A stretch of DNA of 41,830 nucleotides from Pyxidicoccus fallax (GCF_012933655.1 NZ_JABBJJ010000078.1:1-41830), one strand, 5' to 3'; shown: positions 7,929-15,262, counted from the first letter of the stretch. Program-made: numbers and translations. The notes: a model not told the origin generated them from the letters alone.

Positions 7929-8902
7929 CCGCCTCGATGCGCCCGACGTCGCCGGGAGGCGAGCCTTCTTCTGGCGACGGGGCTGACCCGACCTCCTCGC
8001 CTGATGAGGCCCGCGCTCCGCCAGGCTCGGAGGCCCCCTTCGTCACCCACCGCAGCCTGCTCTTCACGGTCGCGTACGAGATGCTCGGCTCCGCGGCCGA
8101 CGCCGAGGACGTCGTGCAGGAGACCTGGCTGCGGTGGGCGGACCTCGGTGACGCGGGCCGGGCCGAGGTGCGCGACCCGCGCGTCTACCTGGTCCGAATC
8201 GTCACCCGGCAGGCCCTCAACCGGCTGCGTACGCTCGCACGCCGCAAGGAGGAGTATGTCGGCGAGTGGTTGCCCGAGCCGCTGCTCACCAGCCCCGACG
8301 TCGCCAAGGATGTCGAGTTCGCGGAGAGCATCTCCATCGCGATGCTCACCGTGCTGGAGACCCTTACTCCGGCCGAGCGGGCGGTATTCGTGCTCCGGGA
8401 GGTCTTCGACCTGCCGTACGACGAGATCGCCCTGGCGCTCGACAAGACGCCAGCCGCCGTCCGGCAGCTCGCCCACAGGGCGCGAGAGCACGTGGCGGCA
8501 CGCCGGCCCCGGATGCAGGTCGACCGGGCGGAGCAGCAGGCCGTGCTGGAGCGGTTCCTGGCCGCGGTCAACTCCGGCGACCTGCAGGGCCTGCTCGACG
8601 TGCTCGCCCCCGACGTGGTGCTGGTCGCCGACGGCGGCGGCCAGGCGACGGCGGCACGGCGCCCGGTCATCGGAGGCGCTCGCGTGGCCGGGTTCCTGTC
8701 CCGCTTCCCCACGGCCGCGCCCGGCGCTCGTATCGCGACCGTGTGGATCAACGGCGCGCCCGCGCTGCGAATCGACGCAGCCGGCAACTTCGATACAGCC
8801 GTCAGCGTCGTCGTCGAGAGCGGCCGGATCACCCGGATCTATGCCATGCGCAACCCGCACAAGATGGCCCGGCTCGACAAGCAGGTGACGCTGAGCCGGT
8901 AG
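7925..8902 (+). CDS. ECF41-type (SigJ-like) sigma factor with fused SnoaL/NTF2-like regulatory domain
   Basis: A 325-residue extracytoplasmic-function sigma factor. After a 35-residue low-complexity head come region 2 (about 40-105; FVTHRSLLFTVAYEMLGSAADAEDVVQ...TWLRW) and region 4 (145-192; LTPAERAVFVLREVFDLPYDEIA). The C-terminal extension (about 205-325) is NTF2/SnoaL-like with DGGGQ at 236-240 and NPHKM at 310-314. These correspond to the DGGGK and NPDKL signatures described for ECF41 proteins, in which the fused domain modulates activity in place of a separate anti-sigma factor. No anti-sigma gene is present nearby. The start ATG overlaps the decarboxylase TGA. Likely regulon: its own operon via the promoter at 7265. 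Confidence 0.92.
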   Translation: MTASMRPTSPGGEPSSGDGADPTSSPDEARAPPGSEAPFVTHRSLLFTVAYEMLGSAADAEDVVQETWLRWADLGDAGRAEVRDPRVYLVRIVTRQALNRLRTLARRKEEYVGEWLPEPLLTSPDVAKDVEFAESISIAMLTVLETLTPAERAVFVLREVFDLPYDEIALALDKTPAAVRQLAHRAREHVAARRPRMQVDRAEQQAVLERFLAAVNSGDLQGLLDVLAPDVVLVADGGGQATAARRPVIGGARVAGFLSRFPTAAPGARIATVWINGAPALRIDAAGNFDTAVSVVVESGRITRIYAMRNPHKMARLDKQVTLSR

Positions 8903-8954
8903 CGAGCGTGGCTCGGCTGCGCCCAGGCATCGGAGGAATGGGAGCAATGAGCTC

Positions 8955-9608
8955 CTATTCCGGGACAGCCCCCAGTACCGGCGTCAGGTCCGGTTCGGCC
9001 TTCTGCATCGCCCGACGGTAGGCCGGCCGTGCGCCGATGCGTTGCAGATAGGCCAGGATGTTGGGCCAGGGCGAGAGGTCATACGGCTTGAACAGCCGCA
9101 TCGTGGTCAACGAGAACACGGTCATGATATCCGCCGCCGTCAACGCGTTGCCGGCGAGATAGGGCGCCTCCCCCAGCCGCTTCTCCACGCTCGAGAAGAC
9201 CTGCTCGAACCGGTCCCTGGCCGCCTGCAGCGGCGCGTTCTTGTCCGAAGGATCGGCGCGCTCCAGATATCTCACCAGCAAGATGAGCGGTTGCAGCGTC
9301 CCGTTGGCGAAATGGAACCAGTAGAGATAGTCGGCGAACCCGGGTTCGCCGCGTTTCACGGCGAGCCGGCCATCGCCATGGGTCTGGAGCAGGTATTCGC
9401 AAATCGCCCCGGATTCCCCGAGGACGAGGTCGCCGTCGGTGAGAATGGGGGCGGTGCCCATCGGATGAAGCGCCTTGTATTCCGGCGGGGCCATTCGGTT
9501 GTCGGCCCGGCGCTGATAGCGCTTCAGCTCATAGTCGAGCCCGAGTTCTTCGCAGAGCCAGACGATCCGCTCCGATTGCGAACGTCCGAGATGATGCAGC
9601 GTCAGCAT
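8955..9608 (-). CDS. glutathione S-transferase
   Basis: A 217-residue cytosolic GST. The thioredoxin-like N-terminal domain (1-80) has HHLGRSQSERIVWLCEELG near the active site, the cis-Pro region MGTAPILTDGD and the glutathione-contacting ESGAICEYL. The helical C-terminal domain contains the N-capping box AADIMTVF (about 160). Length is normal for the family. It conjugates or otherwise uses glutathione on electrophiles; substrate unknown. It diverges from the XRE regulator gene with a 101-base gap, so that regulator is a plausible controller. Confidence 0.92.
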   Translation of the reverse strand: MLTLHHLGRSQSERIVWLCEELGLDYELKRYQRRADNRMAPPEYKALHPMGTAPILTDGDLVLGESGAICEYLLQTHGDGRLAVKRGEPGFADYLYWFHFANGTLQPLILLVRYLERADPSDKNAPLQAARDRFEQVFSSVEKRLGEAPYLAGNALTAADIMTVFSLTTMRLFKPYDLSPWPNILAYLQRIGARPAYRRAMQKAEPDLTPVLGAVPE

Positions 9609-9700
9609 GTGGACCCCGTCCTGTGCTTCCTCGTCCGAAGCATTGTCCTGGTCATGCGCGAACCGTAAGCTCCGTGACGGCGCTGGAAAAGGCGTGCCCG

Positions 9701-9712
9701 CATACCGGTATG
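9701..9712. promoter_or_regulatory. perfect 12-bp palindrome over the XRE start codon
   Basis: CATACCGGTATG is a perfect dyad whose last three bases are the start codon of the XRE gene (ATG 9710-9712). It lies in the gap shared with the GST gene. Position and symmetry suggest an operator bound by the regulator itself, but one occurrence is not proof. Confidence 0.4.
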
Positions 9713-10513
9713 GCGACTACCACCCTCCCCGAATTTCTCCGCGCTCGCCGCGAACGGCTTCGCCCTGCGTCGACCGAGCGGCGTCGCACTCCCGGACTTC
9801 GTCGCGAGGAAGTCGCGGCGCGCGCTGGCGTGAGCGTCACCTGGTACACGTGGCTCGAGCAGGGGCGCGGCGGCGTGCCTTCCGACGACGTGCTCGAACG
9901 CCTCGCTCGCGCACTCGAACTCGACGACACGAATCGTGAAATGTTGTTCCTGCTCGCTCACGCGCGTCCGCCTCCGCGCCGCCACACGCGGCCAGCCGGG
10001 GTCACGCCGGCGCTGCAGCGCGTGCTCGACAACCTGCGCGTGCCCGCGTTCGTGAAGACGCCGACGTTCCAAATCGTGGCGTGGAATCGCGCCGCCGTGG
10101 CGGTGATTGGCGATTACGCCGCGATACCCGAGCGCGATCGCAACATGCTGCGCCGGGTTTTTCATCCCGAAGCCGCCACGTTTCTACCGCATGGCGATGA
10201 CATGCGTCGCACGTGCCTCGCCGCGTTTCGCGTCGACATCGAGCGTGCGGGAGCATCGGAAGAAGCAGCCGCGCTCGTCGACGAGTTGATGGCGACGAGC
10301 GAGGACTTCCGTCGGCTGTGGGCCGAGAGTGAAATGCACACACACGGCGTGAGATACAGGCGACTCGTCCGACCGAATGTCGGCGAGCTCGTGTTCGAGG
10401 TGTCGGTGTTTTCCGTCGACGACAGCGACGGCCTCAGCATGTTTGTCCTCTCACCGGCGGACGACGCTTCCGCGCGTGGAGTCGAACAGCTCATTCGCGA
10501 GCTTGCCGAGTAA
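9710..10513 (+). CDS. XRE-family regulator with MmyB-like ligand-binding domain
   Basis: A 267-residue regulator. Residues 8-75 are a Cro/CI-type helix-turn-helix (LRARRERLRP, GLRREEVAARAGVSVTWYTWLEQGR, SDDVLERLARALELD). Residues about 100-262 match the MmyB-type ligand-binding domain (VLDNLRVPAFVKTPTFQIVAWNRAA...GDYA; RNMLRRVFHPEA; LVRPNVGELVFEV). In relatives this C-terminal domain binds fatty-acid-like molecules and the proteins control adjacent oxidoreductase or antibiotic genes. ATG 9710 is chosen because the HTH starts right after it; the reading frame is open further upstream but has no homology there. Neighbour: divergent GST. Confidence 0.88.
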   Translation: MATTTLPEFLRARRERLRPASTERRRTPGLRREEVAARAGVSVTWYTWLEQGRGGVPSDDVLERLARALELDDTNREMLFLLAHARPPPRRHTRPAGVTPALQRVLDNLRVPAFVKTPTFQIVAWNRAAVAVIGDYAAIPERDRNMLRRVFHPEAATFLPHGDDMRRTCLAAFRVDIERAGASEEAAALVDELMATSEDFRRLWAESEMHTHGVRYRRLVRPNVGELVFEVSVFSVDDSDGLSMFVLSPADDASARGVEQLIRELAE

Positions 10514-10591
10514 CGCCGAGCGTCTCGTGGCCAAGAGCGCTCAACAAATGCGAGGGCAGGGGCCACGGACTCGAAGTGCCGTCCTGTCCTC

Positions 10592-11164
10592 TCACTTCTT
10601 ACAGGACAGCTCGTACCCGGTGCTCCAGTTCCGGCCGTCCAGCGAGTACTGCCCCCGCATGTTCATCACGCCTGGCGAAACGAGATGCTCTGTGTCCCTG
10701 ATTTTCATCTCGCCCATGGGGCCGCTCGACTCGCCGATCCATATGTGGCTGTCCTTGGACGAAGCCCTGGCGTGACCGCCCATGTTGTCGACGATGACAT
10801 TCACCCACTCGCTCGATGCGGCGTCGAACGTGCGGTACGAGGTGAACTTGTATTTGTACTCGCCGGACAACACCGCGAAATCGGTTCGCAGCCATGCCTT
10901 GTCGAGGTCCGGCCTGACCTCAAGGGTGACCTCGCTTGGGCTCGCGCCACCTGGCCCATGGACCCATCCGCTACAGGTCCACGTTCCCGCCAGGGCCCTG
11001 GCGGAGTCAACGAGCGCGGACGCGGCAGTGACCGCGGGCTCGACCGTTGAGGCCGCGGCTTGCGCAGCGGCAGCATTCGCAACAGCGTTGGACCCTGGGG
11101 TGCTTCTACATCCGAATAGACTGGCAATGGCGACACACAAGAAGGCGGATGGACGTATGAGCAT
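10592..11164 (-). CDS. lipoprotein, DUF1579-like beta-barrel fold
   Basis: A 190-residue probable lipoprotein. The signal sequence LIRPSAFLCVAIASLFGC carries a lipobox with Cys19; an Ala-rich linker runs to about residue 50. The rest (LAGTWTCSGWVHGPGG, VTLEVRPDLDKAWLRTDF, YKYKFTSYRTFD, WVNVIVDNMGG, QYSLDGRNWSTGYELSCKK) is a string of beta-strands with W/G spacing resembling DUF1579/lipocalin-like sheets. GGAGGA lies seven bases upstream of ATG 11164. Function not recognised. Confidence 0.7.
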   Translation of the reverse strand: MLIRPSAFLCVAIASLFGCRSTPGSNAVANAAAAQAAASTVEPAVTAASALVDSARALAGTWTCSGWVHGPGGASPSEVTLEVRPDLDKAWLRTDFAVLSGEYKYKFTSYRTFDAASSEWVNVIVDNMGGHARASSKDSHIWIGESSGPMGEMKIRDTEHLVSPGVMNMRGQYSLDGRNWSTGYELSCKK

Positions 11165-11299
11165 GCATTCCTCCGGAGGAATATCCGTGCAACCGGATTG
11201 CAGCTAAACCGGTCTCTCGCCATGCGGAAAGAGCGTCGCTTATGCCTGGATCGGCGGATCCTGGGGTGCGCTCGAGCGCAGTGCTGCGCACCCGACGTG

Positions 11300-11350
11300 G
11301 CCTCCTCGAGCACTTCGACCTGCGCACCGCGCGCAGCGCGCAGCGCGCCG
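11300..11350 (-). pseudogene. possible scrap of the Cys-cluster protein gene
   Basis: In one minus-strand frame the segment reads GALRAARGAQVEVLEE. It aligns with GELRAELAAQVEVLDT of the intact protein at 32333-32893 (10 of 16 identical), and TCGAGCAC-TTCGACCTGCGCA is also shared at DNA level. It is short, so chance or unrelated low-complexity similarity is possible. Confidence 0.35.
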
Positions 11351-11351
11351 G

Positions 11352-12224
11352 TCAGGTCCGCTCGGCGAGACGGTTCAAGATGTCCATGTCCTCAGCGCTC
11401 AGGATGAGCGTGGCACTTGCGAGGTTCTCCCTGAGGTGTGTGACCGACGATGTGCCCGGGATGAGCAGCACGTTGGGGGACCGGTGCAGGAGCCAGGCCA
11501 GAGCCACCTGCATCGGTGTCGCGCCCAGCCGCGTGGCCACGTCGTTCAGCGCGCTCGACTGCAGCGGCGTGAACCCGCCCAGCGGGAAGAACGGCACGTA
11601 GGCCGTACCCGTGGCGGCGAGCTGGTCGATCAGGGCGTCATCACGCCGGTGCGTCAGGTTGTAGTGGTTCTGCACGCAGACGATTTCGGCGATCTTGCGG
11701 CCCTCGGCGACCTGCGTCGGCGTGACGTTGCTCAAGCCGATGTGGCGGATGAGGCCGCGCTGCTGAAGCTCCGCGAGCGCGGTGAGTGGCGCCTCGATCG
11801 AGCCTTCAACCGGGCCCTCGGCGCTGAACATCGCTCGGAAGTTCACCACATCGAGCACATCGAGCCCGAGATTGCGCAGGTTGTCGTGGACCGCGCGCTC
11901 GAGGTCAGCGGGGGAGTACGCAGGCTCCCACGAACCGTTGGGACCGCGCACCGCGCCGACCTTCGTGGCGATCAGCAGACCGTCGCGATACGGGTGCAGC
12001 GCCTCACGGATGATCTGGTTGGTCACGTGGGGGCCGTAGATGTCACTGGTGTCGATATGGTCGACGCCCTGGGCGATGGCCTCTCGCAGCACTGCGACCG
12101 CCGCCTTGCGGTCCTTGGGCGGGCCGAAGACGCCGGGGCCGGCGAGCTGCATTGCGCCGTAACCCACGCGGCGAACGGTGTGTGTGCCGATGCGATAGCT
12201 GCCTGAGATGTGCCTGTTGGTCAC
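11352..12224 (-). CDS. aldo/keto reductase
   Basis: A 290-residue NADPH-dependent AKR-fold (TIM barrel) oxidoreductase. Seen: GYGAMQLAGPGVFGPPKD near the N-terminus, DTSDIYGPHVTN with catalytic Asp and Tyr, LIATKVG with catalytic Lys, IRHIGLSNVT, and the cofactor-binding VLLIPGTSSVTHLREN. The usual catalytic His (as in LxHWP) is replaced by Asn in DVVNFRAM, as I recall for a subgroup related to pyridoxal reductases. A GTG start at 12224 (TNRHISGSYRIG) fits family length and has AAAGGA upstream; the frame is open far beyond it, antisense to the LysR gene. It diverges from that LysR gene and is its probable target. Confidence 0.88.
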   Translation of the reverse strand: MTNRHISGSYRIGTHTVRRVGYGAMQLAGPGVFGPPKDRKAAVAVLREAIAQGVDHIDTSDIYGPHVTNQIIREALHPYRDGLLIATKVGAVRGPNGSWEPAYSPADLERAVHDNLRNLGLDVLDVVNFRAMFSAEGPVEGSIEAPLTALAELQQRGLIRHIGLSNVTPTQVAEGRKIAEIVCVQNHYNLTHRRDDALIDQLAATGTAYVPFFPLGGFTPLQSSALNDVATRLGATPMQVALAWLLHRSPNVLLIPGTSSVTHLRENLASATLILSAEDMDILNRLAERT

Positions 12225-12307
12225 GGCGAAGGTCCTTTGTCGAGCGAGGTTGCCCACCCCTCGACGCAAGGAACTACGCAAGGAGGCACTGCACGACAAT
12301 CGGTGGC

Positions 12308-12339
12308 AATCCGCACAGGTCGTGCGAAAATCCGCACAG
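12308..12339. promoter_or_regulatory. candidate LysR operator: 11-bp direct repeat at 21-bp spacing with inverted repeat
   Basis: AATCCGCACAG occurs at 12308-12318 and 12329-12339, exactly 21 bp apart. Between them GTGCG (12322-12326) is inverted relative to CGCAC (12333-12337). The arrangement lies in the 117-bp divergent gap, directly in front of the LysR start, and suits a regulator binding on one DNA face. Confidence 0.5.
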
Positions 12340-12341
12340 TG

Positions 12342-13241
12342 ATGGATGAACTCACTGATCTCACGGCCTTCATGACGGTCGCTCGCGAGGGCGGATTCCG
12401 CAGCGCTGCTCGCGTGGCGGGCAGCAGCGCTTCGCGCATGGGAGACGCTGTCCGTCGGCTGGAAACCCGGCTCGGCGTCCGGCTGCTCCATCGAACCACG
12501 CGCAGCGTGACGCTGACGGACGCGGGGGCCCGGCTGCTCGAGCGGCTCGCGCCCGCGCTCAGCGAGGTGCGCTCGGCGTTGGACGTGGTCAACGACTTCC
12601 GCGACCGACCCGCGGGACGCCTGCGGCTCAACGTCCCCATCGCGGCAGCGCGGCTCGTGCTGCCGCGCATCGTGCCGCCGTTCCTCGCGAAGTACCCCGA
12701 CATCTGCCTGGAGGTGATCGCCGAGGAGCGCCTCGTCGACGTGGTGGCCGAGGGCTATGACGCGGGCATCCGCTACGAAGAGCGGCTCGCGCAGGACATG
12801 GTGACGGTTCCCATCGGTCCTCGCGTCCAGCGATTCGCGGCAGCCGCCTCGCCCGCATACCTCGCTCGTCGTGGGCGCCCCCAACATCCGCGCGAGCTGC
12901 TGGACCATGATTGCCTGGGAGGGCGGTTCGCGAGTGGTGCACTGCATGCGTGGGAGTTCGAACGCGACGGAGAGACCCTCAGCGTCGACCCGAAGGGACC
13001 GCTGATTGTCGGCCTTGGCACGACCACCGACCTCGCAGTGGATGCAGCCGTGGCTGGCACCGGAATCATCTACGACTTCGAGGATTGGCTTCGCCCCTTC
13101 ATCGACCGAGGCGAGCTCGAACCCGTGCTCGAATCCTGGTGGCCGAGCTTCCCTGGGCCGTTTCTCTACTACCCCGGCCGTCACCACCTCCCGACGCCGC
13201 TGCGTGCGTTCATCGACTTCGTCAAATCGATGCGGCCCTGA
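12342..13241 (+). CDS. LysR-family transcription regulator
   Basis: A 299-residue LTTR of standard length. The winged HTH spans residues 3-62 (LTDLTAFMTVAREGGFRSAARVAGSS; LETRLGVRLLHRTTRSVTLTDAG) and the type-2 periplasmic-binding-like effector domain about 90-292 (GRLRLNVPIAAARLVLPRIVPPFLAKYPDICLEV; GYDAGIRYEERL). It belongs to the large group typified by regulators of adjacent oxidoreductases. ATG 12342 is used; an overlapping GTG three bases earlier is possible. The adjacent divergent aldo/keto reductase is the likely target. Confidence 0.9.
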   Translation: MDELTDLTAFMTVAREGGFRSAARVAGSSASRMGDAVRRLETRLGVRLLHRTTRSVTLTDAGARLLERLAPALSEVRSALDVVNDFRDRPAGRLRLNVPIAAARLVLPRIVPPFLAKYPDICLEVIAEERLVDVVAEGYDAGIRYEERLAQDMVTVPIGPRVQRFAAAASPAYLARRGRPQHPRELLDHDCLGGRFASGALHAWEFERDGETLSVDPKGPLIVGLGTTTDLAVDAAVAGTGIIYDFEDWLRPFIDRGELEPVLESWWPSFPGPFLYYPGRHHLPTPLRAFIDFVKSMRP

Positions 13242-13389
13242 TGCGGCTGGGACGCAAGTGCCTCAGTCCGCTGGGACCGGCGAGAACGAGCGGGTGGCCG
13301 TGTCGCGATCCGCTCGAGGGACCGCGGTGGCGAGGCTCTAGCAGGATGCAGAGGAGCGGCGCAGCGGAGGTGCGCAGAGCGCCTGAGGA

Positions 13390-13605
13390 TTGGGGCGAGA
13401 GTGTCGAGCGCCCGGACATGCGCAGCGAGTTCCTTCCGTAGGACGACGGGAGGGGCTTCGCCGCCTCCGTGAACAGCCAGAGTTGCTCGTGGTGGATGGC
13501 GCACCGGTTGCCACGCGTCAGGTACCGGCAGGCCACCCCCGCCGGCTTATCGAAGGCGAAGTCCTCGGAGCGCTCGAAGGTCGTGACCACGCAACACTCA
13601 ACTGG
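13390..13605 (-). pseudogene. degraded copy of the Cys-cluster protein gene
   Basis: The minus strand encodes CCVVTTFERSEDFAFDKPAG, then VACRYLTRGNRCAIH, nearly identical to residues 17-51 of the intact protein at 32333-32893. It then jumps directly to HEQLWLFTEAAKPLPSS, losing about 45 residues (the CRGCAVYDC region), and after a frame change continues as RKELAAHVRALDTLAP. The first cysteine pair region is also lost. No functional product is expected. Around it, 13242-13389 and 13606-13838 hold no gene I can support. Confidence 0.8.
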
Positions 13606-13704
13606 GGCGGAACGCTCGCTGACGCGCACCGGCACCTTGCGCCAATTCTCCAGGTCCACCTGCCTGGTCGCGGGTGGGTGCGCAGCGGTACGAGCATGGC
13701 GCCA

Positions 13705-13733
13705 CCTCCTCGGTAGAGGCAACGCCGAGGAGG
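13705..13733. terminator. 9-bp stem-loop
   Basis: CCTCCTCGG (13705-13713) is perfectly complementary to CCGAGGAGG (13725-13733) with an 11-base loop. It stands in the geneless stretch between the Cys-cluster remnant and the operator array, insulating the downstream promoter. There is no T-tract, so the role is uncertain. Confidence 0.35.
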
Positions 13734-13838
13734 CCAGGCGTTATTTGCCGGCGTACTTTTGGCTGCCCACCACTGCAGCCAAGAACCAACTGGCGCTCCA
13801 CCTCCGCCTGAAGGAGGGCAGCCGAGGAGGCAGTCGTC

Positions 13839-13959
13839 TGCGTTGCATGACCAAGAGGCTTGGCATCATTACCAGCATTCTTGGCAAGATCGCCAAGATT
13901 ATTGGCAAGATCGCCAACATTCTTGGCAAGATCACCAAGAACACTGGTATATTCGCTTC
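13839..13959 (+). promoter_or_regulatory. 21-bp-phased dyad array and promoter of the winged-helix/nucleotidyltransferase operon
   Basis: TTGGCAAGATCGCCAA occurs at 13881-13896 and 13902-13917, and TTGGCAAGATCACCAA at 13923-13938: three dyads (arms TTGGC/GCCAA) at exactly 21 bp, two helical turns. A weaker copy TTGGCATCATTACCAG is in register at 13860-13875, and half-copies fit the same register at 13839 (ATGACCAA) and 13944 (CTGG). TTGGCA of the last strong copy could serve as a -35 with TATATT (13948-13953) as -10 (19-base spacer). Transcription would then begin at or near GTG 13960, giving a leaderless message. Binding of the winged-helix protein here would directly block the promoter. Confidence 0.7.
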
Positions 13960-14301
13960 GTGCTCGAAGAGAGTTCTCAGCTTTTTGGTACTTCGACCAG
14001 GACAGCGGTGCTCGTGGCCATCCGTCTGCTCGAGGAGACCTATTCCAGCGAGTTGGCGGATCTGCTCGGCGTACGCCCATTCACCGTCCAATCCATTCTG
14101 GCGTCCCTCGAACGGGACGCGATCGTCGTCAGTCGGTTGATGGGACGAACGCGTACAGTCTCCCTGAACCCTCGATACTTCGCGCACGCCGAACTCGGCG
14201 CGCTGCTTTGGAAGCTCGGGGAGCACGACATGGACCTCCAGGCCAAGCTCGCCGCGCGACGACGCCGTCCCCGCCGCGCTGGCAAGCCGGGACTTTTGTG
14301 A
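13960..14301 (+). CDS. small winged-helix DNA-binding protein (antitoxin/regulator of the nucleotidyltransferase pair)
   Basis: A 113-residue protein starting at GTG 13960, with no Shine-Dalgarno sequence, consistent with a leaderless transcript from the TATATT box seven bases upstream. Residues about 14-75 form a winged helix: VLVAIRLLEETYSSELADLL, then GVRPFTVQSILASLERDAIV as recognition helix, and a wing SRLMGRTRTVSLNPRYFA. The tail (95-113) is strongly basic (AARRRRPRRAGK). It resembles MarR/ArsR-like regulators found in front of MNT/AbiEii nucleotidyltransferases. Its TGA overlaps the next start by four bases (GTGA), so the pair is coupled. Inferred role: represses its operon through the 21-bp array and perhaps counters the downstream enzyme. 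An ATG-started reading reaching further upstream would translate the operator repeats themselves and is unlikely. Confidence 0.72.
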   Translation: MLEESSQLFGTSTRTAVLVAIRLLEETYSSELADLLGVRPFTVQSILASLERDAIVVSRLMGRTRTVSLNPRYFAHAELGALLWKLGEHDMDLQAKLAARRRRPRRAGKPGLL

Positions 14302-14834
14302 TCGGGCCCACGTCGTCGCTCACGGACGTTGCCTTCACCGTGTGCACAGCACTGGATCGCCAGGGCTTCCACGCAGTGCTCACGGGAGGAAGCGCGGCGA
14401 CCTACTACGCGCCGGAGGCGTACCAGTCAGGAGACCTCGACTTCGTGATCACCCTCAGGGGAACGGGAGGCGAAGCGGCGCTGGCCGCGCTCGGTTTCTT
14501 CAAGAAGGGAGACTTCTACCGTCATCCGCTCTCGCACTTCCTTTTGGAGTTCCCAAGGGGGCCGCTGGCGGTGGGGGACGACTTCATCAAGAACTGGAGC
14601 ACCGTCCGTCGTAACGACGAGGTGCTGTACGTCCTGACGCCCACGGACTCATGCCGTGATCGACTCGCGTCCTTTCTCTTCTGGAACGACTTCAGCGGCC
14701 TGGAACAGGCGCTCGCCGTCTTCCACGCACGGGCCAATGAGGTGGACTTGAACGTCATCAAGGACTGGTGCGGGCGCGAGGGTCACAGCCAGAAGTTCAG
14801 CCTGTTCGCGTCACGCATTGGTGCCTCAATCTGA
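14298..14834 (+). CDS. MNT/AbiEii-like nucleotidyltransferase (candidate toxin)
   Basis: A 178-residue protein from GTG 14298. Residues 27-50 (VLTGGSAATYYAPEAYQSGDLD) carry the nucleotidyltransferase-fold signature GGS (30-32) followed by Asp46-x-Asp48, the metal-binding pair. The helical half includes TPTDSCRDRLASFLFWNDFSG, a motif I recall from stand-alone NTases encoded next to winged-helix proteins. Such enzymes include AbiEii-type toxins that modify tRNA and MNT antitoxins that modify HEPN proteins. No HEPN partner is encoded here, which favours the toxin reading. Four-base overlap with the winged-helix gene places both in one operon. Confidence 0.7.
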   Translation: MIGPTSSLTDVAFTVCTALDRQGFHAVLTGGSAATYYAPEAYQSGDLDFVITLRGTGGEAALAALGFFKKGDFYRHPLSHFLLEFPRGPLAVGDDFIKNWSTVRRNDEVLYVLTPTDSCRDRLASFLFWNDFSGLEQALAVFHARANEVDLNVIKDWCGREGHSQKFSLFASRIGASI

Positions 14835-14895
14835 CCCTCCGCTGAGCAGGAGCGCTGACGGGCTGGAGGAAAGCCCCCCATGGATGAGAACTGAG

Positions 14896-14928
14896 CCCCC
14901 CGCCATAGGGGGGACAGGGGCCCCCTGT
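14896..14928. repeat. two adjacent strong hairpins
   Basis: CCCCCC-GCCATA-GGGGGG (14896-14913) is followed without a gap by ACAGGGG-C-CCCCTGT (14914-14928). They stand 62 bases after the nucleotidyltransferase stop and could end its transcript, although neither has a T-tract; they may also be the end of a lost mobile element. Confidence 0.45.
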
Positions 14929-15100
14929 GTCAGGGAAGTTGTCGCCTCGGCTGACATGCCGAGCTGACGAAGCAACGGGAGGTCTTCTATGCTGCGGTCG
15001 TCCACCTCCTGGAGCAGCTGGGCCGCCCAGGAGGCTTCCGATGTCTCATGCCGCCTGCCCGCCCTCGAAGGGTAGGCAAAGATTTACCCCGGATGGCTTA

Positions 15101-15161
15101 GACATGCGCAACGAGTTCCTTGCGCAGCTCGCCGCAGGACGACGGGAGGAGCTTCGCCGGG
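15101..15161 (-). pseudogene. scrap of the Cys-cluster protein gene (C-terminal part)
   Basis: The minus strand reads AKLLPSSCGELRKELVAHV then a stop, matching AKLCPPSCGELRAELAAQV in the intact protein at 32333-32893. The surrounding DNA (GACATGCGCA-CGAGTTCCTT) is shared with the remnant at 13390-13605. Upstream on the minus strand it joins directly to the dispersed repeat that in the intact locus lies 5' of the gene, so the first about 110 codons have been deleted. Confidence 0.7.
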
Positions 15162-15262
15162 CGGGCGCTCGTCATCGTTGGGTGGAAGAGGGAAGGGCGC
15201 GCGGTGGCTCGCGGCCGGAAACGAAACGCCAGCCGGAGGGCTGGCCCCTGGAGGCGAGGTGT
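15155..15262. repeat. dispersed repeat, copy A
   Basis: About 105 bp closely resembles 32943-33050: GGCGGGCGCTCGTCATCGTT, the block GCTCGCGGCCGGAAACGAAA and the hairpin GCCAGCC-GGAG-GGCTGGC (15228-15245) are shared in the same order and spacing. In both places it borders sequence of the Cys-cluster gene family. Confidence 0.75.

Noticed and set aside
7586..8947. Long minus-strand open frame opposite the ECF41 gene
   Set aside because: It covers both the sigma factor and the decarboxylase in antisense, which have complete family motifs.
13839..13959. CRISPR array
   Set aside because: The units are adjacent 16-bp dyads with 5-bp gaps and the gaps are themselves similar; there are no unique spacers and no cas genes.
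13860..14298. A long frame reading MASLPAFLARSPRLLARSPTF with a repetitive amphipathic-looking peptide ahead of the nucleotidyltransferase
   Set aside because: The repetitive peptide comes from the 21-bp operator repeats translated in this frame. Homology begins only at GTG 14298, which overlaps the winged-helix stop by four bases.
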